Origin: CAYJHC01 sp964369465
Lineage (GTDB): Bacteria > Bacillota > Clostridia > Peptostreptococcales > Anaerovoracaceae
Assembly: GCA_964369465.1 (NCBI GenBank)
Contig: CAYJEX010000028.1
Coordinates: forward strand, 1-17,117
DNA: 17,117 nucleotides
Direction of reading: 5' to 3'
This document shows, piece by piece, positions 7,583-14,710 of this stretch. Each line of letters starts with the position of its first letter. The first letter of the stretch is position 1. The notes beneath the pieces were generated by a model. The model was not told the DNA's origin, ran no database searches, and saw only the letters and a program-made list of their open reading frames with translations. The position numbers and the translations under genes were made by a program.

Positions 7583-7931
7583 TTCATTTCTCCTCAATGT
7601 ATCATTTTTAGTATAATTTTAGGTATCAATTTTAATAGTAATATCATAACAAATTACACTATTATTTCTTACCCTATGCCATAATTTTATCACTATATTT
7701 ATTTTATTTCAATAAATATTTTCAATTCTTTTTTTGCATAAAAACCGCCCCTAATAATCGACTCTCTTCCATCCACATGATTGAACAGTTTGTTGGTGCC
7801 GAAACAAGTATCAATATTGATACTGGTATCATAAAATATCGTACTTGTATTTTTTCTCACAATTACTATAATTATAGATAGATACAGTATATTATTTTAT
7901 GATTTATGGATTTTGCTTCATGGAGGTTTTT
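7583..7931. promoter_or_regulatory. Divergent control region with GTATCA motifs and an 18-bp palindrome
   Basis: No gene is seen here. GTATCA occurs at 7599-7604, 7623-7628, 7808-7813 and 7826-7831, and inverted at 7818-7823. Together 7807-7824 form the perfect palindrome AGTATCAATATTGATACT. The first two copies flank a minus-strand TATACT (7610-7615), a likely -10 of the regulator, suggesting self-repression. The palindrome and the fourth copy lie 14-38 bases upstream of the -35 of the plus-strand operon. The middle (about 7640-7800) is AT-rich with nothing recognisable. Assigning the motifs to the HxlR protein is inference from location. Confidence 0.65.
7845..7872 (+). promoter_or_regulatory. 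Probable promoter of the SBP-to-SirTM operon
   Basis: TTGTAT (7845-7850) and a perfect TATAAT (7867-7872) are 16 bases apart, about 60 bases before the first ATG of the operon. The -35 matches four of six consensus bases. The GTATCA palindrome lies just upstream. Confidence 0.65.
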
Positions 7932-8765
7932 ATGAAAAAGTTGCTAATTTCTATTATTTTAATTTTAAGCATAACCATCGCAATGACTGGGTGCTCTAAT
8001 AACAATGCTTCAGACAATGTCTTACGCGTTGGAATTGATTTGAAATTTTATCCATTTATGTATTTAGATGATGGCGTCCCAGCTGGATTCGAAGTAGATA
8101 TTGCTAATGCTTTTGGCGAATACATTGGGATGGACGTTGAAATAGTGAATACCGACTTTTCAATGCTAGTGCCAGCTCTTGATACTGGTGATATTGACAT
8201 AATAATCAGTGACATGAGTGCAAAACCCGACAGAGAAGAAAAAGCTGATTTCTCAATACCTTACAGATACGGGCGAACTCTTGCACTAGTAAATAAAGAC
8301 TTTGCAATTGAAAATAATATTACTTCAGAAATGAGCGAAGATGATTTTTTCGCAATCCCAGGAATAACCTTTGCCGGCATTTCAGGAACGATAGCATCAT
8401 CTTTACCTAGTGAGCGCGGCGCTGAAGTTGTGGAATTTACGGAAAATGCTTCTGCACTTATGGAGGTTGCAACTGGCAAATTAGATGCTTTAATTGGTGC
8501 AAATATAATATATGGTGATCATGCAGCAAACAAAGAGACAACAATAGTTTATGAAGGTATAACTGAAGTTAGTGCTTCTAGTTTTGCAGTAAAAAAAGGT
8601 GACACAAAACTTCTAGAACAAGCAAATGCCTTTATCACTTCTATGTATGAGGAAGGCGGATTCTATGATCAAGCAGGAACAAAATACGACGATTTGATTG
8701 GAGAGTTTCTTCAAAATAGCGACCTTGGTCTTGATTATATAATATATCCAACTAACAAGGAGTAA
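7932..8765 (+). CDS. Amino-acid-type ABC transporter substrate-binding lipoprotein
   Basis: Family 3 solute-binding protein of 277 residues, anchored outside the membrane by a lipid. The signal peptide starts MKKLLISIILIL and ends in a lipobox MTGC with Cys21 as the modified residue. The mature part has family features: GFEVDIANAFGEYIG, the ligand-region segment SDMSAKPDREEKADFSIPY, the hinge-side ISGTIASSLP and GKLDALIGA. These proteins usually bind polar amino acids or related small zwitterions; the ligand here is unknown. I chose the ATG at 7932 because GGAGG lies at 7922-7926; the in-frame ATGs at 7899 and 7920 lack such a site. First gene of a six-gene operon, followed after three bases by the permease. 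Confidence 0.92.
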   Translation: MKKLLISIILILSITIAMTGCSNNNASDNVLRVGIDLKFYPFMYLDDGVPAGFEVDIANAFGEYIGMDVEIVNTDFSMLVPALDTGDIDIIISDMSAKPDREEKADFSIPYRYGRTLALVNKDFAIENNITSEMSEDDFFAIPGITFAGISGTIASSLPSERGAEVVEFTENASALMEVATGKLDALIGANIIYGDHAANKETTIVYEGITEVSASSFAVKKGDTKLLEQANAFITSMYEEGGFYDQAGTKYDDLIGEFLQNSDLGLDYIIYPTNKE

Positions 8766-8768
8766 ACT

Positions 8769-9497
8769 ATGAAAAAACGTCTAAGTTATTTATTTGCTGC
8801 ATCAATATATTTAATCCTTATTCTATTGGCTCTTTTCTTTACAATCGAAAGCCCCAGATATGATTTAATATTTTTAGATATTGGGATGCTTATAGATGCT
8901 TTTTTCACAACTGTTATTCTTAGTATTATAGCGCTTATATGCAGTATGGTTTTAGGCTTTGTATTATTTTTGGCTGAACGTTCTAAAAATAATTTGATAA
9001 ATGCCTTCGCTGCTATATTTAATGAAATCATGATGGGAACCCCCCTTCTCATCATGATCTTTTTAGCTGTTTATGTTGTGGGTGATATTATCTTTATTAC
9101 TGATAAATTAGTGTTAGGAATTATAGCACTTACTCTATACATGGCTCCATACTTATCAAACGCTTACAAAACTGCCGTGGCAGTAGTCGATGACGATCAA
9201 TATACTGTAATGGATTTGTACCATTTCACTGGATTCGAAAAATATAGATACATTATTATCCCTCAAATGATCAAACCTATACTTCCTTCTTTGATTAATA
9301 ATCTTTCAAGCATAATCAAAGGGTCTGCCTTGCTCAAAATTGTTTCAGTAACTGAAATATCATATGTAGTAACAGTTATATCATCCAAGAACTGGGCAGC
9401 AATCGAGGGATACTATACGATGTGGATAATGTATTTGATTGTGACCATTCCTCTTTCATTACTTGCAAAATATATAGCAAAGAAGGTATCAGTATGA
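8769..9497 (+). CDS. Amino-acid-type ABC transporter permease
   Basis: Membrane subunit (242 residues) of the importer formed with its two neighbours. It has about five to six hydrophobic helices and a cytoplasmic coupling loop near YTVMDLYHFTGFEKYRYIIIP, corresponding to the EAA motif of HisM/GlnP-like permeases. AAGGAG at 8757-8762, inside the end of the preceding gene, serves as ribosome site. Its last bases overlap the ATPase start (ATGA), so the two are translationally coupled. There is only one permease gene, so a homodimer is expected. Confidence 0.9.
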   Translation: MKKRLSYLFAASIYLILILLALFFTIESPRYDLIFLDIGMLIDAFFTTVILSIIALICSMVLGFVLFLAERSKNNLINAFAAIFNEIMMGTPLLIMIFLAVYVVGDIIFITDKLVLGIIALTLYMAPYLSNAYKTAVAVVDDDQYTVMDLYHFTGFEKYRYIIIPQMIKPILPSLINNLSSIIKGSALLKIVSVTEISYVVTVISSKNWAAIEGYYTMWIMYLIVTIPLSLLAKYIAKKVSV

Positions 9498-10201
9498 ATA
9501 TAGTAATTCAAAATTTAACAAAGAAATATAACAATCAAGTAGTACTTGATAATATAAATATCGAATCAACAGATATTGGTTCCATTGGCATTATTGGAGA
9601 ATCAGGTTGTGGCAAATCTACACTTCTTAGATTATTATCAGGAATTGAAACCCCTGATACCGGCGAAATATTTATCAATGATATATCGCCAATTACAGAA
9701 AGAATACCTTTTCAAAAGAAAATTGGCGTTGTTTTTCAAAAGCATAATCTTTTCCCACACTTAACACTCAAAGAAAATATTTCTCTAATTTTGCGAAAAA
9801 CAAAAAAAATGGATAAGGTTGAAGCAGATGAAAAATCAATAGCACTGCTTAAAAAACTCTATATCGAAAACGAAGCAGATAAAAGGCCTGCCCATGTCTC
9901 TGGAGGGCAAGCCCAAAGAGCCTCAATTGCACGTGCATTGGCTAACGAACCTGAACTTATATTTCTTGACGAGCCTACAGCTGCACTTGATCCAATTCTA
10001 ACAAAAGAAGTTCTCAAGTCTGTTATTGAGTTAAAAGAAGATGGAATAAATTTCATATTTGTAACACACGAAATATCGTTTCTGAAAAAATTTGCAGATT
10101 ACATTATTTTTATAAAAGATGGCCAAGTTTGCGAACATGGCGAGGTATCTTGTTTGCAAAACCCCAAGACAATAGAATTGCAACACTTTTTAAATTTATA
10201 G
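9494..10201 (+). CDS. Amino-acid-type ABC transporter ATP-binding protein
   Basis: ATPase subunit of 235 residues. All nucleotide-binding motifs are present: Walker A GESGCGKST (35-43), Q-loop VFQKHNLFPHLT with Gln82, signature VSGGQAQRASIARAL (from 135; Val replaces the usual Leu), Walker B LIFLDEP with catalytic Glu160, and the switch His192 in VTHE. The frame extends upstream, but the ATG at 9494, overlapping the permease stop, gives the normal family N-terminus MNIVIQNLTKKY. It is followed after 12 bases by the flavin/iron-sulfur gene. Confidence 0.95.
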   Translation: MNIVIQNLTKKYNNQVVLDNINIESTDIGSIGIIGESGCGKSTLLRLLSGIETPDTGEIFINDISPITERIPFQKKIGVVFQKHNLFPHLTLKENISLILRKTKKMDKVEADEKSIALLKKLYIENEADKRPAHVSGGQAQRASIARALANEPELIFLDEPTAALDPILTKEVLKSVIELKEDGINFIFVTHEISFLKKFADYIIFIKDGQVCEHGEVSCLQNPKTIELQHFLNL

Positions 10202-10213
10202 GAGGAAAATATT

Positions 10214-10891
10214 ATGATGTCAATCAAGGAAATTTATGAAAAATTCGATAATATTGGGTGTTTATCTTTCACAACTATTGATGAAAACGAAATGCCTGTT
10301 TCAAGAATTGCACATTTGCGTGCATATGACGAAAATGGAATATATTTCATGACGATGTTCACAAAAGACTTTTACAAACATATAAAGCAAAATGGGAAAC
10401 TCTCCCTATGTGGATTGAGCGCGAAAAGCGAAGTGGAACATGACGAAAATGGGTTCCCTATTTTTGAAGGCGGATATGCTATTCGCATGACAGGAAAAGT
10501 TAAAGAAATACCAATTGAGGAAATCAAGCAGAAAGAAAATTCTATTTTTGATTTCTGTATCAAAGATCAAGAAATATATAATGCGATGGTAGTATTTTGC
10601 ATTACAGAAGGTTCTGGTGATATTTTTGATTACGATTTTGAAAAAATAAATCGCGAAAACAAGCTGCAAAGGGAGTATTTTTCTTTTGGGGATGCAAAAG
10701 AAACGATCAAAGGGCTCCAGATCGAAACAGATAAATGTATATCCTGTGGAATTTGTAAAGCAAAATGTTCATTTCTTGCCGTAAACGAGGAAAACAACAT
10801 TTATACGATAAATGAATCCCGATGTGATGAATGTGGGGATTGTTATATAAATTGTCCTGCGAATGCAATCTCATATGGGCAAAATACTTAG
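10214..10891 (+). CDS. Pyridoxamine-phosphate-oxidase-like flavin domain fused to a 2x[4Fe-4S] ferredoxin
   Basis: A 225-residue predicted cytosolic redox protein. Residues 1 to about 150 resemble the split-barrel flavin-binding fold of the pyridoxamine phosphate oxidase superfamily (LSFTTIDENEMPVSR, GIYFMT, LSLCGLSAKSEVE). Residues 172-225 are a bacterial ferredoxin with two full Cys sets: 175, 178, 181, 185 and 204, 207, 210, 214 (CDECGDCYINCP). It probably passes electrons between a reduced flavin and iron-sulfur clusters; substrate and partner are unknown. AGGAGG lies at 10200-10205, so ATG 10214 is used (ATG 10217 is equally in frame). It sits between the importer and the ADP-ribosylation pair. 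Confidence 0.82.
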   Translation: MMSIKEIYEKFDNIGCLSFTTIDENEMPVSRIAHLRAYDENGIYFMTMFTKDFYKHIKQNGKLSLCGLSAKSEVEHDENGFPIFEGGYAIRMTGKVKEIPIEEIKQKENSIFDFCIKDQEIYNAMVVFCITEGSGDIFDYDFEKINRENKLQREYFSFGDAKETIKGLQIETDKCISCGICKAKCSFLAVNEENNIYTINESRCDECGDCYINCPANAISYGQNT

Positions 10892-10903
10892 GAGGTTATG
10901 TAA

Positions 10904-11689
10904 GTGACAAAGTTAGAAAAAGTATTATATTTAAATGATGTTTTACTAAACGATATGCCACAATATAAAAGTCAAGCTGAAAATTTCCCTAAGACTTATG
11001 ATGAACAACGTAAACTTCTTCGTTCTCTTATGAACGTAAGACCCCCTTTACCTATCAATGAAGATTTTTTAAATATTCAAGACGAACTATTAAGTGAAGA
11101 AGTAATGGAAAATGGCGTTATAAGTATTTCGGAATTACAACCCACAGAATTCAACAGTAAAATATATTTGTGGCAAGGCGATATCACTACGCTTAACGTT
11201 GATGCTATTGTAAACGCAGCAAACTCCGCCCTTCTTGGCTGCTTTATTCCATGTCATGGTTGTATTGACAATGCCATCCATTCAGTAGCAGGGCTTCAGC
11301 TAAAAAGAGATTGTGATGAACTTATGAAAGAACAAGGACACGAAGAGAAAACTGGACTTGCGAAAATCACTAAAGCATATAACCTTCCTTCAAAACATGT
11401 TATTCATACAGTAGGTCCAATAATATACGATAAACTCACACAAAATGATTGTGAGTTGTTAGCTAGTTCATATAGAGAGTCGCTAAATCTCGCAATAAAA
11501 AATAATCTAGATAGCATTGCATTTTGCTGCATTTCTACAGGAGAATTTCATTTTCCAAATGACAAAGCAGCAGAAATTGCAGTTAAAACAGTTAGTGATA
11601 TATTAAGTAAAGCAAATAGTGAAATAGAGGTGATATTCAATGTTTTCAAAGAAATCGACTATACAATCTACCGAAAACTTCTCGGATAA
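10904..11689 (+). CDS. Zinc-containing macrodomain, protein ADP-ribosyl hydrolase
   Basis: Macrodomain protein of 261 residues, of the type paired with SirTM sirtuins; characterised relatives remove ADP-ribose from modified protein. A helical N-terminal extension of about 85 residues precedes the fold. Key elements are WQGDITTLNVDAIVNAANSALLG (split here: GDIT at 92-95, NAAN at 104-107), a zinc-type insertion GCFIPCHGCIDN with Cys113, His118 and Cys120 as likely ligands, HTVGP at 168-172, and a late STGEFHFP phosphate loop. The start is a GTG at 10904 with GGAGG at 10891-10895; an ATG at 10898 is followed at once by a stop. The end overlaps the sirtuin gene by 50 bases. Confidence 0.93.
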   Translation: MTKLEKVLYLNDVLLNDMPQYKSQAENFPKTYDEQRKLLRSLMNVRPPLPINEDFLNIQDELLSEEVMENGVISISELQPTEFNSKIYLWQGDITTLNVDAIVNAANSALLGCFIPCHGCIDNAIHSVAGLQLKRDCDELMKEQGHEEKTGLAKITKAYNLPSKHVIHTVGPIIYDKLTQNDCELLASSYRESLNLAIKNNLDSIAFCCISTGEFHFPNDKAAEIAVKTVSDILSKANSEIEVIFNVFKEIDYTIYRKLLG

Positions 11690-12506
11690 GATTACTAAAA
11701 TAAAAGACTCCTTGGATAATGCTGATGCAATTGTTGTCGGTGCAGGAGCAGGTTTGTCAACTTCTGCTGGACTAAATTATGGCGGAGAGCGTTTTCAAAG
11801 TCTTTTTTCTGACTATATCAAAAAATATAATTTAACAGATATGTATTCTGCTGCTTTTTATGACCATAACACACTCGAAGAGTACTGGGGATATTGGTGC
11901 AAACATATATATCACAATAGATACGCTGCGGAAATAGGTGATACTTACAAAAGACTACTGAATTTACTTGAAGGAAAAAACTACTTTGTATTAACTACAA
12001 ATGCTGATCATTTATTTAGACTGAATGGATTTGGAAAAGAACGTTTATTTTATATGCAGGGAGACTACGGATTGTTTCAATGTTCTGTAGCTTGCCACAA
12101 AAAAACTTACGACAACAAAGAAGCTGTTATGGAAATGATGAGCAAGCTGAACGATTTAAAGATACCTACTAATCTCATTCCATATTGTCCTGTTTGCGGA
12201 AAAATGATGACAGCGAACTTAAGAAAAGATGGATATTTTGTCGAAGATGAAGGTTGGCATGCTGCCATGGATAGATATTCTAATTTTATTTCCAAATACA
12301 AAAACAAGAAAACTGTTTTCTTGGAGCTTGGCGTTGGTTATAACACGCCATCAATCATCAAATATCCATTTTGGCAAATGACGAACGATAACAACTCTGC
12401 AACATTTATCTCATTAAATTATCAGGAAGCAACTTGTCCAAAAGAAATAGAACCGCAAAGCATCTTAATAGAAGATGATATTTCTGCGGTTCTTGCATAT
12501 TTATAG
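11640..12506 (+). CDS. Class M sirtuin (SirTM), likely protein ADP-ribosyltransferase
   Basis: SIR2-family protein of 288 residues. NAD-binding motifs are GAGAGLSTSAG (34-44), TTNADHLF (119-126) and GVGYNTP (231-237). The canonical catalytic His of deacetylases (HG) is replaced by Gln140 in YMQGDYG, and Asn121 lies 19 residues before it, as in characterised SirTM enzymes where the equivalent Asn and Gln are needed for ADP-ribosyl transfer. Two Cys pairs, 148/152 and 183/186 (CPVC), form the zinc site. Start ATG 11640 has GAGGTGAT at 11627-11634 inside the macrodomain gene; the 50-base overlap implies coupled translation. I infer ADP-ribosylation rather than deacylation. No GcvH-L or lipoate ligase gene adjoins it. 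Confidence 0.92.
   Translation: MFSKKSTIQSTENFSDKITKIKDSLDNADAIVVGAGAGLSTSAGLNYGGERFQSLFSDYIKKYNLTDMYSAAFYDHNTLEEYWGYWCKHIYHNRYAAEIGDTYKRLLNLLEGKNYFVLTTNADHLFRLNGFGKERLFYMQGDYGLFQCSVACHKKTYDNKEAVMEMMSKLNDLKIPTNLIPYCPVCGKMMTANLRKDGYFVEDEGWHAAMDRYSNFISKYKNKKTVFLELGVGYNTPSIIKYPFWQMTNDNNSATFISLNYQEATCPKEIEPQSILIEDDISAVLAYL
12449..12493. terminator. Possible terminator hairpin inside the sirtuin 3' end
   Basis: AGAACCGCA (12449-12457) pairs with TGCGGTTCT (12485-12493), and an inner CATCTT (12461-12466) pairs with AAGATG (12472-12477). The convergent arsenate reductase gene stops at 12514, only seven bases from the sirtuin stop, so no other space for a terminator exists. On the minus strand ATTTCTTTTGG follows; on the plus strand TTGCATATTTATAG follows. 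The U-runs are poor. Confidence 0.45.
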
Positions 12507-12513
12507 TTTTATG

Positions 12514-13167
12514 CTATTTCAATTTTTCTTTAAGCTCAAGTACTTTTTTATTTATTTCATCAATGATTAGTTTGAACTCATCATCACTTTTACCACTGGG
12601 GTCATCGAGGCCCCAGTTTTCTGCATACTGTGATGGGACATTTGGGCAACTAACATTACATCCCATGAAAATCACAACATCTGGATCTGGAATTTCGTTT
12701 ACAGTTTTATTATATTGAGAAGCTTCCATATCAACATTGTAAAATTCTTTGATAAGCCTTACGGCATCTTGATTGATTTGACTTTTAATTTCAGTTCCTG
12801 CCGAATAGCTTTCAAATATATCATCAGCAAGTAACTTCCCTAATGCTTCTGCCATTTGACTTCTGCAAGAATTATGATTGCAGACAAATGCAACTTTCGG
12901 TTTACCATCACATTCAATCTCTGGTTTGTAATTTTCAAAGTCATATTCTATATCAATTGTTCCATCATCACCATAGTATCTAATGGCATTTGTTGGACAT
13001 TTTTTTTCACACCCATGACATCCATGAACACATCCATTCCCATATACAACTTTTGGCTTATTGATTTCTTCATCAACTTTATACACACCATGCTTGCACA
13101 TGTCATTGCAAACCATGCATCCAATACATTTTTCATAATCAATAATAGGATACCATCCTCTACTCAT
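12514..13167 (-). CDS. Fusion of a two-cluster ferredoxin with a thiol-type arsenate reductase
   Basis: A 217-residue protein. Residues 1-65 carry two ferredoxin Cys sets: 14, 17, 20, 24 (CIGCMVCNDMC) and 46, 50, 53, 57 (CVHGCHGCEKKCP). Residues 91-217 are a low-molecular-weight-phosphatase-like ArsC: P-loop CNHNSCRS (Cys96 to Arg102), a relay pair Cys170 and Cys174 (GCNVSCPNVP) and the acid loop WGLDDPSG. ArsC reduces arsenate to arsenite; this family normally relies on thioredoxin. The fused clusters suggest ferredoxin-type electrons, which is inference. The spacing of the last Cys pair (three residues between) is shorter than in S. aureus ArsC. AGGAG lies at 13176-13180, directly after the acr3 stop. 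Last gene of the ars operon. Confidence 0.87.
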   Translation of the reverse strand: MSRGWYPIIDYEKCIGCMVCNDMCKHGVYKVDEEINKPKVVYGNGCVHGCHGCEKKCPTNAIRYYGDDGTIDIEYDFENYKPEIECDGKPKVAFVCNHNSCRSQMAEALGKLLADDIFESYSAGTEIKSQINQDAVRLIKEFYNVDMEASQYNKTVNEIPDPDVVIFMGCNVSCPNVPSQYAENWGLDDPSGKSDDEFKLIIDEINKKVLELKEKLK

Positions 13168-13180
13168 AGATTCTTCTCCT

Positions 13181-14227
13181 CTACTTTTTAAACCAATGTC
13201 CTGTCTTATTTGCGAATTTTACAAGCATAAGCATAACTGGCACTTCTACAAGTACACCTACAATTGTCGCAAGAGCAACAGCACTTTCTGCTCCAAATAA
13301 TGAGATAGCAACAGCAACAGATAATTCAAAGAAGTTTGATGCACCTATCATTGCAGCTGGAGCAGCTATATTATGCGGTAGCTTCAATCCTTTTGAAGAA
13401 AAATATGCAACGAAGAAGATGAAAACTGTTTGAACAGTCAATGGAATTGCAATTAATACGATATGAAGCGGGTTAGACAATATTACATCACCTTGTGTTG
13501 AGAAAATTATTGTAAGTGTCAGCAATAGCCCTACAATAGTCACATTGCCAAATTTAGGAATAAAACTCTTTTCAAAATATTCTTTTCCTTTTTTCTTCGT
13601 AATAACATTCCTTGTTATAACACCACCTGCTAATGGAATTACTACAAATAGCACTACAGAAAGGATCAATGTATCCCATGGAACAGTAATGCCACTTACA
13701 CCTAACAAGAATGCTACAATTGGAGTAAATGCCAAAAGAATAATTAAATCATTAGTCGCAACTTGAACAACAGTGTATGCAGGGTCGCCTTTCGTCAAAT
13801 GACTCCATACAAAAACCATTGCAGTACAAGGAGCTGCGCCAAGCAAAACTGCACCAGCCAAGTATTCAGTTGCAAGATCTGGCGTAATGAAATTTTTGAA
13901 TATTACAAAGAAGAAAAGCCACGAAATACCGAACATTGTAAACGGTTTTATAAGCCAATTTGTACCCCATGTTACAAATAAACCTTTTGGATTTTTCCCT
14001 ACATTCTTGATACTCTGAAAATCAACTTTCAACATCATAGGGTAAATCATAAGCCATATTAATATTGCTATTGGAATCGAAACATTTGCAAATTCTAACT
14101 TACCAAGTGCATTTGGTATTGCTGGTAAAAATCTCCCAATAAGCACTCCTACCACCATACACAAAATTACCCATACTGTTAAATATCTTTCAAAAAAGGT
14201 AATTCCCGTATTTTTTTGTTTACTCAT
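13181..14227 (-). CDS. acr3: Arsenite efflux permease, ACR3 family
   Basis: Inner-membrane As(III) exporter of 348 residues with about ten hydrophobic helices, a normal length for ACR3. The hallmark segment GAAPCTAMVFVWSHLTKGDP (130-149) holds Cys134, equivalent to the essential Cys of characterised ACR3 proteins, and Glu328 in VGVLVEVPVML fits the second essential residue. It would export the arsenite made by the neighbouring arsenate reductase. The ATG has AGGTGA upstream; the preceding thioredoxin-like gene ends eight bases before it. No ArsA ATPase is encoded nearby, so transport is probably driven by the membrane potential or proton gradient. Confidence 0.95.
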   Translation of the reverse strand: MSKQKNTGITFFERYLTVWVILCMVVGVLIGRFLPAIPNALGKLEFANVSIPIAILIWLMIYPMMLKVDFQSIKNVGKNPKGLFVTWGTNWLIKPFTMFGISWLFFFVIFKNFITPDLATEYLAGAVLLGAAPCTAMVFVWSHLTKGDPAYTVVQVATNDLIILLAFTPIVAFLLGVSGITVPWDTLILSVVLFVVIPLAGGVITRNVITKKKGKEYFEKSFIPKFGNVTIVGLLLTLTIIFSTQGDVILSNPLHIVLIAIPLTVQTVFIFFVAYFSSKGLKLPHNIAAPAAMIGASNFFELSVAVAISLFGAESAVALATIVGVLVEVPVMLMLVKFANKTGHWFKK

Positions 14228-14235
14228 CTTTTCAC

Positions 14236-14634
14236 CTACTTTCGTGCTTCACTAACTATTTTTTCTATTTCAGATGTTTTTAGTACTTTCCCCGTTGAAA
14301 CAACTTTTCCATCAACTACAAGCGCAGGGGTATTCATAACTCCATAACCTGCAATTTCAGCAAAGTCACTTACATGGCCCACATTTGAATCCATGCCAAG
14401 ATTTGTTAAAGCTTCTTTTGTATTTGCTTCAAGTTCATTACACTTTTTACAACCTGGTCCAAGCACCTTAACCATTGCATCTTGATTTTCCGCTGGATTT
14501 GTTTTTCCTTCATCTTCACTAGAACAATCACACCCACAACCGCATGTTTGTGCCGGCACTTCTTTTGCTACTGGAGCAGCAGGCTCACATCCGCATCCGC
14601 TTTCTTTCTTTTTTTTGAAACTATTAAACATCAT
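14236..14634 (-). CDS. Thioredoxin-like redox-active disulfide protein with Cys-rich N-terminus
   Basis: A 132-residue protein. Residues 53-132 match the small thioredoxin-fold family often encoded next to COG0701 permeases: VKVLGPGCKKCNELE with active Cys62 and Cys65, and a likely cis-Pro103 in NTPALVVDGK. The N-terminal 50 residues are basic, then Cys-rich: CGC at 14-16 and CGCGCDC at 31-37. These could bind As(III) or another soft metal, an inference. The usual family length is about 80 residues, so the N-terminal segment is an addition. AGGAGG lies upstream of tandem ATG codons at 14634 and 14631. It lies between the permease and acr3, suggesting a role in thiol transfer or metal handling for export. 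Confidence 0.82.
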   Translation of the reverse strand: MMFNSFKKKKESGCGCEPAAPVAKEVPAQTCGCGCDCSSEDEGKTNPAENQDAMVKVLGPGCKKCNELEANTKEALTNLGMDSNVGHVSDFAEIAGYGVMNTPALVVDGKVVSTGKVLKTSEIEKIVSEARK

Positions 14635-14676
14635 TTTATAATCCTCCTATAAACATTTTTTTATCGAGGCAAAAAC

Positions 14677-14699
14677 ATCAATGTGTATGCACGATTGAT
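14677..14699 (-). other. Small hairpin in the permease/thioredoxin gap
   Basis: ATCAAT and ATTGAT arms with an inner GTG/CAC and one bulged base form a nine-pair stem. On the minus strand GTTTTTG follows. It could be a weak attenuator that lowers expression of the three downstream ars genes, or a processing site. Nothing else is seen in this 76-base gap apart from the next ribosome site. Confidence 0.35.
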
Positions 14700-14710
14700 A
14701 TTCGCCACAC

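Noticed and set aside
7583..7597. TTG at 7597 as start of the HxlR regulator
   Set aside because: The only good ribosome site, AGGAGA, would then lie within the gene; GTG 7582 is correctly spaced behind it.
10898..10903. ATG at 10898 as macrodomain start
   Set aside because: It is followed directly by a TAA stop and is out of frame; the GTG at 10904 is in frame with GGAGG at the right distance.
12596..12616. CTGGGG/CCCCAG inverted repeat as a terminator
   Set aside because: It lies well inside the arsenate reductase codons for the conserved DDPSG loop and has no U-run on either strand that would end a transcript sensibly.
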